NCBI GenBank assembly: GCA_964386925.1
Contig: CAYLUU010000011.1
Span: forward strand, 1 to 35,274
Source of the DNA: CAG-791 sp964386925
GTDB taxonomy: Bacteria > Bacillota > Clostridia > Lachnospirales > Lachnospiraceae
Direction: 5' to 3'
DNA: 35,274 nucleotides
Part shown: positions 7,434 to 16,141 of the stretch, piece by piece
Numbering within the stretch: position 1 is the first letter of the stretch
Layout of the letters: each line of letters begins with the position of its first letter
Position numbers and translations under genes: made by a program
Notes under the pieces: generated by a model
Told to the model about the DNA's origin: nothing
Database searches by the model: none
The model's input: only the letters and a program-made list of their open reading frames with translations

Positions 7434-7453
7434 GTTTTAGAAAGGAGGCCTCT

Positions 7454-7939
7454 GTGGAGGGAAATTGTGATAAATGCTTTGAACAGGCACCGCTCGGATA
7501 CAAATTCAAGCGAATCCATGAGCTGTTCAAGGCGAGAATGAACGTAGATTTGAAGCGGGACGATCTGACCTTTTCCCAGTCTGAGATTCTGATTTACCTG
7601 ATGCGGCAGCAGGATCATGCTGTGAACCAGCAGGAGCTGTGTGATGCCATTCAGGTATCGCACCCGACCATGATCGGACTGATCAACCGGATGGAGAAAA
7701 AGGAACTGGTGACCCGCCGGGTAGATTCTGTGAACCGGAGGAATCGCTACATCGAACTGACGCCGAAGGCGAGAGAGATTATGACCAAGACGCAGGCCCA
7801 GAAGGAGCAGAACGACCGGAAAATCGTCTATGGCTTTACACCGGAGGAGGAACAGATGCTGAATCACCTTCTCAGCAAGGTGTATGAGAACATGATGAAT
7901 GGTCTGCTGGAGGACGGCGAGGAAGCGAAGATCAACTAG
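7454..7939 (+). CDS. MarR-family transcriptional regulator
   Basis: A 161-residue winged-helix regulator. The N-terminal helix for dimerisation is followed by the DNA-binding segment (NQQELCDAIQVSHPTMIGLINRMEKKELV, quoted in part: helix-turn-helix AIQVSHPTMIGLI), the wing RRVDSVNRRNRYIELT and a C-terminal dimer helix. The start is GTG at 7454, placed by AAAGGAGG six bases upstream. It is the first gene of a three-gene operon with two ABC exporter half-transporters; this arrangement usually means the regulator responds to a compound the transporter exports. The palindromic promoter at 7386-7433 is its probable binding site. The N-terminal CDKCF could bind metal, but this is weak. Confidence 0.92.
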   Translation: MEGNCDKCFEQAPLGYKFKRIHELFKARMNVDLKRDDLTFSQSEILIYLMRQQDHAVNQQELCDAIQVSHPTMIGLINRMEKKELVTRRVDSVNRRNRYIELTPKAREIMTKTQAQKEQNDRKIVYGFTPEEEQMLNHLLSKVYENMMNGLLEDGEEAKIN

Positions 7940-7949
7940 GGAGGTAACG

Positions 7950-9731
7950 ATGAATCGAAAAGATTTGAAGCGAAAGAAGGGTACCATCGGCACCCTGTAC
8001 CGGCAAATCGGCCAGTACAAAAAATGGACGTTTATTACGCCGGTCTGTATGATCGGAGAGGTTATCGCCGAGATGGTGATCCCGGTCCTGATGGGAAGTC
8101 TGGTGGACGATGGCGTGTCAATGTCGAATATGGCATATGTGAAACGGGTCGGCATCATCATGCTGATTGTTGCCATCTTCGGACTGTTCTGCGGCATTGC
8201 AGGAGCATTTACCGGATCCTATGCAGGCTCCGGATTTGCCAAAAATCTGCGCAAGGCCATGTTCGACAACGTGCAGAAATATTCCTTTGCAAACATTGAT
8301 AAGTTCAGTCCCTCGAGTCTGGTGACGAGACTTACGACGGACGTTACAAACGTGCAGAACGCTTTCCAGATGCTGATCCGTATGGCGATGCGGGCACCGG
8401 CCACAATGATCGTTGCCATGGTGATGTCCTTTATCATCAGCCCGAAGCTGGCGAGCATTTACCTGGTGGCTGTCATCGTTCTGGGCGTGCTGCTGCTCAC
8501 GATTATGAAGAGTGCAACGGCGTATTTCCAGAAGGTGTTCGAGCGGTACGATGACCTGAACGAGAGCGTGCAGGAGAACGTATCGGCCATCCGCGTGGTG
8601 AAGGCGTATGTCCGTGAGGATTATGAGATTAACCGCTTCCAGAAGGCTGCGGTCAATATTTACCAGATGTTCGTAAAGGCAGAGCTCAAGCTCTCCTGGA
8701 ACTCTCCTTTGATGAGTGCGGTGGTATACATCTGCATCCTGCTGATCAGCTGGATGGGCGGTCACATGGTCATCGCTGAGACGCTGACAACCGGTCAGCT
8801 CATGAGTCTTCTCACCTATTGCATGAACATCCTGAGCAGCCTGATGATGCTGACGATGATCTTCGTTATGATCACGATGTCGGAGGCCAGCTGCCGGCGT
8901 ATTGCAGAGGTGATCAACGAGGAGTCCACGCTGCATAATCCGGAGAACCCGGTGATGTCCGTTGCAGACGGCAGCATCGAATTCGAGCATGTGAACTTCT
9001 CCTATAAGACAGATTCCAAGGAGCCGGTGCTGAAGGACATTAACCTTTCCATTCGTTCCGGTGAGAGCATTGGTATCATCGGCGGAACCGGTTCGGCGAA
9101 GTCGAGCCTCGTTAACCTGATCAGCCGTTTGTATGACGTGACAGAGGGCAGAATCCTCGTAGGCGGTGTGGATGTCCGCGATTATGACATGGATACACTC
9201 CGCAATCAGGTGGCTGTTGTACTGCAGAAGAACGTATTGTTCTCCGGGACCATTCTGGAGAACCTCCGCTGGGGCGACAAGAACGCAACCGAAGAGCAGT
9301 GCCGCAAGGCCTGCGAGATTGCCTGCGCCGACGAATTCATTGACAAGCTGCCGGAGGGCTACAACACCTTTATCGAACAGGGCGGCTCCAACGTATCCGG
9401 CGGACAGAAGCAGCGCCTGTGCATTGCCAGAGCCCTTCTGAAGAATCCGAAAATACTGATCTTCGACGATTCCACGAGTGCCGTGGATACGGCAACCGAC
9501 CGCCGAATCCGCGAGGGACTGCATGAGTTCATGCCGGAGACAACCAAACTTGTTATTGCACAGCGTATTTCATCGGTGCAGTACTGCGATCGAATCATCG
9601 TAATGGAGAACGGAACGATCAACGGCTTCGGCACACATGAGGAGCTGCTGGCAGGAAATGACATTTACCGTGAGGTATATGAATCTCAGAACGGTGCAGC
9701 TGCAGATGCGGATTTCGACGAGAAGGAATGA
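7950..9731 (+). CDS. ABC exporter half-transporter with degenerate ATP site
   Basis: A 593-residue type IV ABC exporter subunit: six membrane helices in about residues 20-315, then an ATPase domain. Walker A is GGTGSAKSS (K384) and the signature is VSGGQKQR. Walker B ends FDD, with D507 where the catalytic glutamate should be, and the switch histidine is glutamine (IAQR, Q538). These losses are known in heterodimeric exporters such as BmrCD and TM287/288, where one subunit carries the inactive site. ATG 7950 is chosen because GGGAGGTAAC precedes it directly; the frame is open upstream into marR. It lies 10 bases after marR and 16 before its partner. The substrate is unknown; drug or peptide export is plausible. 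Confidence 0.94.
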   Translation: MNRKDLKRKKGTIGTLYRQIGQYKKWTFITPVCMIGEVIAEMVIPVLMGSLVDDGVSMSNMAYVKRVGIIMLIVAIFGLFCGIAGAFTGSYAGSGFAKNLRKAMFDNVQKYSFANIDKFSPSSLVTRLTTDVTNVQNAFQMLIRMAMRAPATMIVAMVMSFIISPKLASIYLVAVIVLGVLLLTIMKSATAYFQKVFERYDDLNESVQENVSAIRVVKAYVREDYEINRFQKAAVNIYQMFVKAELKLSWNSPLMSAVVYICILLISWMGGHMVIAETLTTGQLMSLLTYCMNILSSLMMLTMIFVMITMSEASCRRIAEVINEESTLHNPENPVMSVADGSIEFEHVNFSYKTDSKEPVLKDINLSIRSGESIGIIGGTGSAKSSLVNLISRLYDVTEGRILVGGVDVRDYDMDTLRNQVAVVLQKNVLFSGTILENLRWGDKNATEEQCRKACEIACADEFIDKLPEGYNTFIEQGGSNVSGGQKQRLCIARALLKNPKILIFDDSTSAVDTATDRRIREGLHEFMPETTKLVIAQRISSVQYCDRIIVMENGTINGFGTHEELLAGNDIYREVYESQNGAAADADFDEKE

Positions 9732-9747
9732 TAGAAGAGGTTAAGCT

Positions 9748-11784
9748 ATGGCAGAAGAGAGAGTTCAAAAGGTAAAGGGACCCGGCAACGGGCCAAAGCG
9801 CGGTATGCCGCGCCCGAAGGTAGAGAATCCCGGGAAGCTGATCAAGCGTCTGATGGGGATTCTGTTCGGCAATTACGGCATTCATATGCTGGTGGTGCTG
9901 ATCTGCATTCTGACAACGGTGTTCTCCAGCGTGCAGGGAACGATGTTTACGAAGACCCTGATTGACAGCTACATCACACCGATGATGGGACAGGCCAATC
10001 CGGATTACGGTCCGCTGGCAGCAGCCATCGGAAGAGTTGCCTGCTTCTATGGTCTGGGTGTTCTCGCGGCTCTGATTCAGGCCAGAGTGATGGTCTATGT
10101 GACACAGGGAACGCTGGAGAAGCTAAGGGAGCAGCTATTCGAGCACATGGAAACGCTGCCGATTAAATATTTTGACACCCACGCCCACGGCGATATCATG
10201 TCGGTTTACACAAATGATATTGATACCCTGCGTCAGATGATCAGCCAGAGTATTCCGCAGCTGATGAACAGCCTGATCACAGTAATATCTGTGTTCGCCA
10301 TGATGGTGGTCCTCAGCGTGCCGCTGACAATTCTGACGATCGTTATGGTCGTGATTATGATGGTGCTGTCTTCGTTTGCTACGAAGGTGTCGGCACGTAA
10401 CTTCACGGCAAGGCAGCAGGGCCTTGGCGCACTGAACGGCTTTATTGAGGAGACAATGACCGGTCAGAAGGTGGTAAAGGTATTCTGTCATGAGGAAGAG
10501 ATGACCAAAACCTTTGATCAGGTTAATGAGGATCTGTTCGAGGTGTCCTTCAAGGCAGAGGCTTTTTCAGGTATTCTGGGCCCCATCAGTACACAGCTGG
10601 GCAATGCGTCCTATGTACTCTGTGCAGTGGTTGGATGTGCTCTTGCCATCAACCAATATGCAGGCTTTACCGTCGGTGCACTGGCTTCCTTCCTGACCTT
10701 CAATAAGAGCTTCAATATGCCGATCAACCAGGTGACGATGCAGTTCAACTCGATCATCATGGCACTGGCCGGTGCACAGCGTATTTTTGATCTCGTGGAT
10801 GAGAAGCCGGAAGAGGACGAGGGCTATGTAACCCTGGTCAATGCGCACATTAAGGAGAAGGAGAATGCGGATGCTGCAGCCGTGAATGCCGATGACCTGG
10901 TCGATGCTGCAGCGGACGGCGCCTCTGCTGCTCTGGAGGAGGCCATCGCTGCACGCTATGAGATCACGGAGTGCAAGGAGAGAACAGGGCAGTGGGCGTG
11001 GAAGCATACGCACCAGGCAGACGGCTCTGTGACGTATGTTCCGCTGCGGGGCGATGTGACCTTCGGCGGCGTGGACTTTGGCTACACGGATGAGAAGATG
11101 GTGCTGCATGACATCGAGCTGCATGCAGAGCCCGGCCAGAAGGTGGCACTCGTTGGTTCTACCGGCGCCGGCAAGACGACCATTACGAACCTGATCAACC
11201 GATTCTATGACATTCAGGACGGCAAGATTCGCTACGATCATATCAACATCGGCAAGATTGCCAAAAAGGACCTGCGCCGTTCCCTTGGTATGGTGCTGCA
11301 GGATACGCACCTGTTCACCGGCACCGTAAGGGAGAATATCCGCTACGGCAGACTGGATGCGACAGACGCTGAGGTGGAGGCTGCTGCACGGCTTGCCAAT
11401 GCTGACGGATTCATCCGCAGACTCCCGCAGGGATACGATACGATGTTAAAGGGCGACGGCGCGAACCTGTCGCAGGGACAGCGCCAGCTCCTCGCCATTG
11501 CCCGGGCTGCCATTGCGGATCCGCCGGTACTCATTCTGGACGAAGCCACGAGCTCCATTGATACGAGAACCGAGAAGATCGTACAGGACGGCATGGACAG
11601 CCTGATGAAGGGACGCACGACGTTCGTCATTGCACACAGACTCTCCACCATTCGCAACGCGGATCTGATTCTGGTACTGGAGCAGGGACGCATTGTGGAG
11701 CGAGGCAATCATGACGAGCTGCTCGAGCAGAAGGGCCGCTACTACCAGCTGTACACCGGCAAACGTCCGGAGCTGGCAGGTTAA
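9748..11784 (+). CDS. ABC exporter half-transporter, catalytically competent partner
   Basis: A 678-residue ABC exporter subunit with six membrane helices (about residues 30-330) and an ATPase domain. Walker A is GSTGAGKTT (K476), Walker B is LILDEATS with catalytic E599, and the switch histidine is present (IAHRLST). Its signature is LSQGQRQ rather than LSGGQ, which fits a heterodimer in which this signature completes the partner's inactive site. Between the membrane and ATPase parts (about residues 350-433) lies an extra hydrophilic linker, rich in Ala, Asp and Glu and ending in a WAWKHTHQADGSVTYVPLRG segment, which makes it about 80 residues longer than usual. It follows the first subunit by 16 bases. 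Confidence 0.94.
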   Translation: MAEERVQKVKGPGNGPKRGMPRPKVENPGKLIKRLMGILFGNYGIHMLVVLICILTTVFSSVQGTMFTKTLIDSYITPMMGQANPDYGPLAAAIGRVACFYGLGVLAALIQARVMVYVTQGTLEKLREQLFEHMETLPIKYFDTHAHGDIMSVYTNDIDTLRQMISQSIPQLMNSLITVISVFAMMVVLSVPLTILTIVMVVIMMVLSSFATKVSARNFTARQQGLGALNGFIEETMTGQKVVKVFCHEEEMTKTFDQVNEDLFEVSFKAEAFSGILGPISTQLGNASYVLCAVVGCALAINQYAGFTVGALASFLTFNKSFNMPINQVTMQFNSIIMALAGAQRIFDLVDEKPEEDEGYVTLVNAHIKEKENADAAAVNADDLVDAAADGASAALEEAIAARYEITECKERTGQWAWKHTHQADGSVTYVPLRGDVTFGGVDFGYTDEKMVLHDIELHAEPGQKVALVGSTGAGKTTITNLINRFYDIQDGKIRYDHINIGKIAKKDLRRSLGMVLQDTHLFTGTVRENIRYGRLDATDAEVEAAARLANADGFIRRLPQGYDTMLKGDGANLSQGQRQLLAIARAAIADPPVLILDEATSSIDTRTEKIVQDGMDSLMKGRTTFVIAHRLSTIRNADLILVLEQGRIVERGNHDELLEQKGRYYQLYTGKRPELAG

Positions 11785-11885
11785 GAAAAATGGTGGTAAC
11801 TATTCAGCACCGACCGGAGCGAAGCGTAGATGCGAGAGCGCAAAGCGCGCAGCAATCCGGGTATCATGAATATGGGATAGGAAAA

Positions 11886-11913
11886 AGCCCCGAGAGCATA
11901 GGCTCTCGGGGCT
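11886..11913. terminator. Bidirectional rho-independent terminator
   Basis: A perfect 12-bp stem, AGCCCCGAGAGC with GCTCTCGGGGCT, and a four-base loop lie between two convergent genes. On the minus strand it is followed by TTTTTCC and on the plus strand by TTCTGC. It should end both the ABC operon and the rhodanese-TtcA gene. Confidence 0.9.
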
Positions 11914-11939
11914 TTCTGCTGCATCAATAAAACGGCGGA

Positions 11940-13142
11940 TCAATAGTCCTCCAGAAAGCTGTGGTGAACGCCGTCCTTTTTGTATCCCAGCAGCTTGTCG
12001 AGACAGACATTCTCTGTGGCATGGAAGATATTGGTCTCAAGGCTTGGATTCGTCTTCTTAAGCTCTGCAATGATGCGTTTCGTCTCCATTCGCTTGTGAC
12101 CGGTTCGGGAGGTATCGCCGGCGGCCGGTGTCACAGCACAGGTAGTGCAGGTGTCGGTGAAATGGCAGGCACATTGAATGAAGTGCAGGTGATTGCGGTC
12201 CCGCCAGGCTTTGATGTCCTCCTCACGGATGAAATACAGCGGACGGATCAGCTGCATGCCGTCGAAATTCGTGCTCTTGAGCTTCGGCAGCATGGCTTCC
12301 CACTGACCGGAGTAGAGCATGCCCATGAAGGCGGTCTCGATGACATCGTCAAAGTGGTGGCCGAGTGCAATTTTGTTGCAGCCGAGCTCCTTGGCTTTCT
12401 TATACAGGTGGCCGCGCCGCATGCGGGCACACAGGTAACAGGGCGAGGACTTAATGTTGTAGACCGTGTCGAAGATGGTGGTCTTGAAGAAGGTCAGCGG
12501 AATGCCCAGAAGCTCTGCATTGCTCTCGATGATATGCCGGTTGGCTTCATTGTAGCCGGGATCCATGCACAGGAAGGTCAGATCGAATTGGAACTGACCA
12601 TGCTGCCGGAACTCCTGGAAGAGCTTTGCCATGACCATGGAATCCTTGCCGCCGGAGATACAGACAGCAATGTGGTCGCCGTTCTGGATCAGATCGTATT
12701 TGAGAATCGCCCGGGCAAAGGGATTCAGCAGATCTTTATGGAAACGCCCCTTCTGAAGAGACAGCTCAATCTGCTCCCGCAGCTCCTCATTGCGGGACTG
12801 CTTCTGAATGGCATAGAGCGCCCAGGCACCGTACCCGCCGGCAAGACTCTGCGCGGGGAATCCCTTCTCCTGCAGCTCCTCGGCAAGTTCTCTTGTCACA
12901 GTTCCATATTTGCAGTACAGGACAATGCGCTTGTCCTGCGAAAAAGGAGTCAGCTGCCGGCCATCCGCATACTCCCGCACCTGCTCCGGGGAGAAGAGAA
13001 CACACCCCGGAATGAAGCCGTGGTCGTAATCCTCCTGATCGCGGGTATCTACGAGAAGATACTCATCCGGGAGCAGCTCATCAAGCTCAGACGGGGTAAT
13101 CTCAAGAGGGAGGTTATTAAGCGATGATATGGTTACAGGCAT
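11940..13142 (-). CDS. Rhodanese-TtcA-like tRNA thiolation fusion protein
   Basis: A 400-residue fusion. Residues 10-115 are a rhodanese domain with active-site C77 in the loop CKYGTV. From about 150 comes a PP-loop ATPase of the TtcA/TilS type, with SGGKDS at 163-168, the CxxC in PCYLCARMRRG (C235, C238), GHHFDD, and a further cysteine group CACHFTDTCTTC (C324-C335). TtcA enzymes make 2-thiocytidine at tRNA position 32 using an Fe-S cluster held by three such cysteines. The fused rhodanese probably supplies the sulfur, which is inference. The ATG at 13142 follows TAGGAG. It stands alone on the minus strand with a shared terminator at 11886-11913. A different thiolation substrate remains possible. 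Confidence 0.88.
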   Translation of the reverse strand: MPVTISSLNNLPLEITPSELDELLPDEYLLVDTRDQEDYDHGFIPGCVLFSPEQVREYADGRQLTPFSQDKRIVLYCKYGTVTRELAEELQEKGFPAQSLAGGYGAWALYAIQKQSRNEELREQIELSLQKGRFHKDLLNPFARAILKYDLIQNGDHIAVCISGGKDSMVMAKLFQEFRQHGQFQFDLTFLCMDPGYNEANRHIIESNAELLGIPLTFFKTTIFDTVYNIKSSPCYLCARMRRGHLYKKAKELGCNKIALGHHFDDVIETAFMGMLYSGQWEAMLPKLKSTNFDGMQLIRPLYFIREEDIKAWRDRNHLHFIQCACHFTDTCTTCAVTPAAGDTSRTGHKRMETKRIIAELKKTNPSLETNIFHATENVCLDKLLGYKKDGVHHSFLEDY

Positions 13143-13163
13143 TGCTATACTCCTATGGGTTCA

Positions 13164-13241
13164 ATTACAGTTTATTCGTCAGACAGGAGTGGGCGGCGGA
13201 CATCTCCACCGCTAACTCCTGTTTTGCGTCTGTACAGTAAT
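13164..13241 (+). repeat. Intergenic repeat, family C, copy 1
   Basis: It begins ATTACAGTTTATTCGTCAG, carries GGCGGACATCTCC in the middle and ends GCGTCTGTACAGTAAT. The ends ATTACAG and CTGTA(A) are inverted, and internally ACAGGAGT pairs with ACTCCTGT. It is similar to the copies at 13303-13372 and 15909-15978. Confidence 0.8.
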
Positions 13242-13302
13242 CTTTTTCGAATCAAAATCCTCTAAGAGTTTATGCTTTTTGCTGCCATTCAGTCAATGAA
13301 TC

Positions 13303-13372
13303 GTTACAGTTCACTCGCTAGCCAGAGCGGACATCTCCGCTGGGCACTTCTGTCTTGCGTCTGTACTGTAAC
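13303..13372 (+). repeat. Intergenic repeat, family C, copy 2
   Basis: The ends are a perfect 8-bp inverted repeat, GTTACAGT and ACTGTAAC. The core reads CACTCGCTAGCC, then AGCGGACATCTCCGCT and TTGCGTCTGTACTGTAAC. It lies 61 bases after copy 1 in the same direction, both upstream of nrdD. Confidence 0.85.
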
Positions 13373-13632
13373 AATGGACCGAGCGAATCCGAAACTTCGT
13401 CAATTCTCCCACTATCTTTTTCCGGCTATGTGTTGTATGCTTAGTGAGCCTTGAAGGAAATACCATATCTGGTACACATATAGATTTGAACAATCTAGAT
13501 TTAGTACACTAACCGAGCAATAAGAATACAGCAGAACATGAAATTATCAGAGAATTCAGAAGGCTGATGGTTTTGCGTTGGTGTGGCCGACAGGCAGAGG
13601 ATTTTGTTACACAACAAGGGGTAAGAGAAGAA
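13373..13632 (+). promoter_or_regulatory. nrdD leader region with three inverted repeats
   Basis: This is the rest of a 490-base gene-free stretch before nrdD. It contains TACCA-TATC-TGGTA (13461-13474), TAGATT-TGAAC-AATCTA (13481-13497) and TTGTT-ACAC-AACAA (13613-13626); the last touches the ribosome-binding region. They could be operators or leader structures. No clear -35/-10 pair and no convincing NrdR box was found. Confidence 0.4.
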
Positions 13633-15882
13633 ATGGACGTGAACGGAATGGATAAGAACGGAATGGAGTCTGGCGCTCCCGCAATGGTGAGAACGAATGT
13701 CATCAAGAGAAACGGACAGGAGGTGGACTTCAACATTGCGAAGATCGTGAATGCGATCCGGAAGGCCAACGCAGAGGTGCGCGGCATCTATCAGATGAAC
13801 GAGTACCAGATCAATGCGATTGCAGACAACATTGCCAAAAAGGTGCAGACCTCGCCCCATGCCGTCAGCGTGGAGGATATTCAGGATATGGTCGAGACGG
13901 GCATCATGGAGATGCGCGGCTACGAGGTGGCGCAGAAATACGTCCGTTATCGCTATAAAAGAGAGATCTCCCGCAAGTCCAATACCACCGACAACGGGAT
14001 CCTGGCACTGATTAACCAGCAGAATGAGGAAGTGAAGCAGGAGAACTCTAATAAAAATCCTGTTATCAACTCCACGCAGCGCGACTACATGGCCGGGGAG
14101 GTGTCGAAGGACCTGACCCGACGTGTACTCCTGCCGGAGGACATCGTGAAGGCGCACGAGGACGGCATCATTCACTTCCATGATTCTGATTACTATGCGC
14201 AGAAGGAGCACAACTGCGACCTGATCAACCTGGAGGATATGCTGCAGAACGGAACCGTCATCAGCGAGACCCTGATTGAGAAGCCGCACAGCTTCTTTAC
14301 GGCCTGCAATGTAACCACGCAGATTGTGGCGCAGGTGGCCTCCAACCAGTATGGCGGTCAGTCCTTCACTCTGTCACATCTGGCGCCGTTCGTCGATATT
14401 TCGCGCAAGAAGCTGACGAGACAGGTAATGGAGGAGCGCAAGCTCACCGGTGAGACGCTCGACGATGAGATCATCAGCAAAATTGTGGAGAATCGCCTGA
14501 AGGACGAGATCCGTTCCGGTATCCAGACCATCCAGTATCAGCTGATCACGCTCATGACCTGCAACGGTCAGGCTCCCTTTGTGACGATGTTCATGTATCT
14601 GGATGAGGTTCCGGAGGGACAGACCAGAGATGACCTTGCCTGCATCATCCGCGAGGTGCTCCTGCAGAGAATGCAGGGAGTTAAGAATGAGAAGGGCGTG
14701 TGGATTACGCCGGCCTTCCCGAAGCTGATCTATGTTCTGGATGAGGACAATATCCGCCCGGGATCTCCGTATTATTCCCTGACCGAGCTGGCGGCTCAGT
14801 GCACGGCGAAGCGTATGGTACCGGATTACATCTCTGCCAAGAAGATGAAGGAATATAAGAACGGCGATGTGTATCCCTGCATGGGCTGCCGTTCCTTCCT
14901 GACACCGGATACCGAGGGCCTTGGCGTCGATGGAAAGCACAAATATTACGGCCGTTTCAACCAGGGTGTGGTGACGATCAATCTGGTGGATGTGGCTTGC
15001 TCCTCCTACGGAGATATGGATGCGTTCTGGCGGATTTTCGATGAGCGTCTGGATCTGTGCCATCGTGCACTGCGCTGCCGCCACGAAAGACTCCTGGGAA
15101 CCGTGTCGGATGTGGCACCGATTCTGTGGCAATACGGAGCACTGGCTCGCCTGAAGAAAGGTGAGAAGATCGACCGGCTCCTGTACAACAATTATTCCAC
15201 GATCAGCCTTGGGTATGCGGGACTCTATGAGATGTGCATGCGCATGCTGGGTGTATCCCACACGGATCCGCGGGGCAAGGAATTCGCACTGCAGGTAATG
15301 CAGCACCTGAACGATAAGTGCACGGAGTGGCGCAAGGCAGAGAACATCAGCTATTCGCTGTACGGCACCCCGATGGAGTCTACAACCTACAAGTTTGCGA
15401 AATGCCTGCAGAAGCGCTTCGGCATCATCAAGGATGTAACGGATCACAACTACATCACCAACAGCTATCATGTGAATGTGCGTGAGAACATCGATGCCTT
15501 CACGAAGCTGCGCTTTGAAGCGGATTTCCAGAAGCTCTCCCCGGGCGGTGCCATCAGCTACGTCGAGGTCCCGAACATGCAGAACAACATTCCGGCCGTT
15601 CTGTCCGTCATGCAGTACATCTATGACAACATCATGTATGCGGAGCTGAATACGAAGTCGGATTACTGTGAGGTCTGCGGATACGACGGCGAGATCAAGA
15701 TTGTGGAAGATGACAACGGCAAGCTGGTCTGGGAATGCCCGAACTGCGGCAATCGCGATCAGAGCAAGATGAGCGTGGCGCGTAGGACCTGCGGTTACAT
15801 CGGAACCCAGTTCTGGAACCAGGGACGCACGCAGGAGATTAAGGACAGAGTATTGCACCTGTCGAATAAAACCTTTGAATAG
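13633..15882 (+). CDS. nrdD: Anaerobic (class III) ribonucleoside-triphosphate reductase
   Basis: A 749-residue glycyl-radical enzyme that reduces ribonucleoside triphosphates to deoxynucleotides without oxygen. An N-terminal ATP-cone (about residues 18-110, VIKRNGQEVDF...) is the allosteric site. The catalytic barrel follows, with HNCDLINLEDML and the cysteine in FFTACNVTT. The C-terminus has a four-cysteine zinc site (CEVCGYDG and CPNCGNRD) and the radical loop RRTCGYIGT, with G721 as the radical glycine. The frame is open to 13567, but the ATG at 13633 is preferred because a purine-rich AAGGGGTAAGAG precedes it and the ATP-cone starts soon after; ATG 13648 is also possible. Its activase gene follows at 16142, after a terminator. 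Confidence 0.96.
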   Translation: MDVNGMDKNGMESGAPAMVRTNVIKRNGQEVDFNIAKIVNAIRKANAEVRGIYQMNEYQINAIADNIAKKVQTSPHAVSVEDIQDMVETGIMEMRGYEVAQKYVRYRYKREISRKSNTTDNGILALINQQNEEVKQENSNKNPVINSTQRDYMAGEVSKDLTRRVLLPEDIVKAHEDGIIHFHDSDYYAQKEHNCDLINLEDMLQNGTVISETLIEKPHSFFTACNVTTQIVAQVASNQYGGQSFTLSHLAPFVDISRKKLTRQVMEERKLTGETLDDEIISKIVENRLKDEIRSGIQTIQYQLITLMTCNGQAPFVTMFMYLDEVPEGQTRDDLACIIREVLLQRMQGVKNEKGVWITPAFPKLIYVLDEDNIRPGSPYYSLTELAAQCTAKRMVPDYISAKKMKEYKNGDVYPCMGCRSFLTPDTEGLGVDGKHKYYGRFNQGVVTINLVDVACSSYGDMDAFWRIFDERLDLCHRALRCRHERLLGTVSDVAPILWQYGALARLKKGEKIDRLLYNNYSTISLGYAGLYEMCMRMLGVSHTDPRGKEFALQVMQHLNDKCTEWRKAENISYSLYGTPMESTTYKFAKCLQKRFGIIKDVTDHNYITNSYHVNVRENIDAFTKLRFEADFQKLSPGGAISYVEVPNMQNNIPAVLSVMQYIYDNIMYAELNTKSDYCEVCGYDGEIKIVEDDNGKLVWECPNCGNRDQSKMSVARRTCGYIGTQFWNQGRTQEIKDRVLHLSNKTFE

Positions 15883-15908
15883 ATCTTGACCGGTTTAGTC
15901 ATTAACCA

Positions 15909-15978
15909 GTTACGGTACAGACGCCCGCAGGAAGCAGTAAGCGGAGATGTCCGTTCTTGGCCAGCGAGTGTGGAGTAC
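15909..15978 (-). repeat. Intergenic repeat, family C, copy 3
   Basis: Read on the minus strand it contains CACTCGCTGGCC, GGACATCTCCGCTTACTG and GCGTCTGTACCGTAAC, matching copy 2 closely. The other end has diverged from GTTACAGT. It lies between nrdD and the terminator. Confidence 0.75.
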
Positions 15979-16004
15979 CTTGAAATACGGATACAGAATC
16001 TGAT

Positions 16005-16048
16005 AAAACAAAAGCGAGGCAGCCTGTCGGCTCACCTCGCTTGTTTTG
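16005..16048 (+). terminator. Rho-independent terminator after nrdD
   Basis: A long stem pairs AAAAGCGAGG with CCTCGCTTGTTTTG, and an inner AGCC-TGTC-GGCT hairpin sits inside it. A TTGTTTTGTCC tract follows the main stem. It would separate nrdD from nrdG, or act as a partial terminator that lowers nrdG expression. Confidence 0.8.
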
Positions 16049-16141
16049 TCCGTCCTGGAAGTGATGACGATTCAGGCGGCATCTGCCCAGAAGGGGTGCT
16101 TACACTTAACTTAGAAAAGGATATCTATAAGGAAAACGACA

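Noticed and set aside
13164..13372. Family C direct copies considered as a CRISPR fragment
   Set aside because: Only two direct copies, of about 70-78 bases with internal palindromes and unequal length, and no cas genes nearby; the repeat size and spacing do not fit.
13461..13512. Possible NrdR box pair upstream of nrdD (ACACATATAG... and ...TAGTACAC)
   Set aside because: The first site matches the known 16-bp NrdR consensus only if a base is skipped, and the second matches poorly, so the regulator cannot be claimed.
13567..13632. Longer N-terminus for NrdD starting at 13567
   Set aside because: The extra residues (MVLRWCGRQAEDF...) are not part of the ATP-cone, the start lacks a ribosome site, and the extension would cover a leader hairpin.
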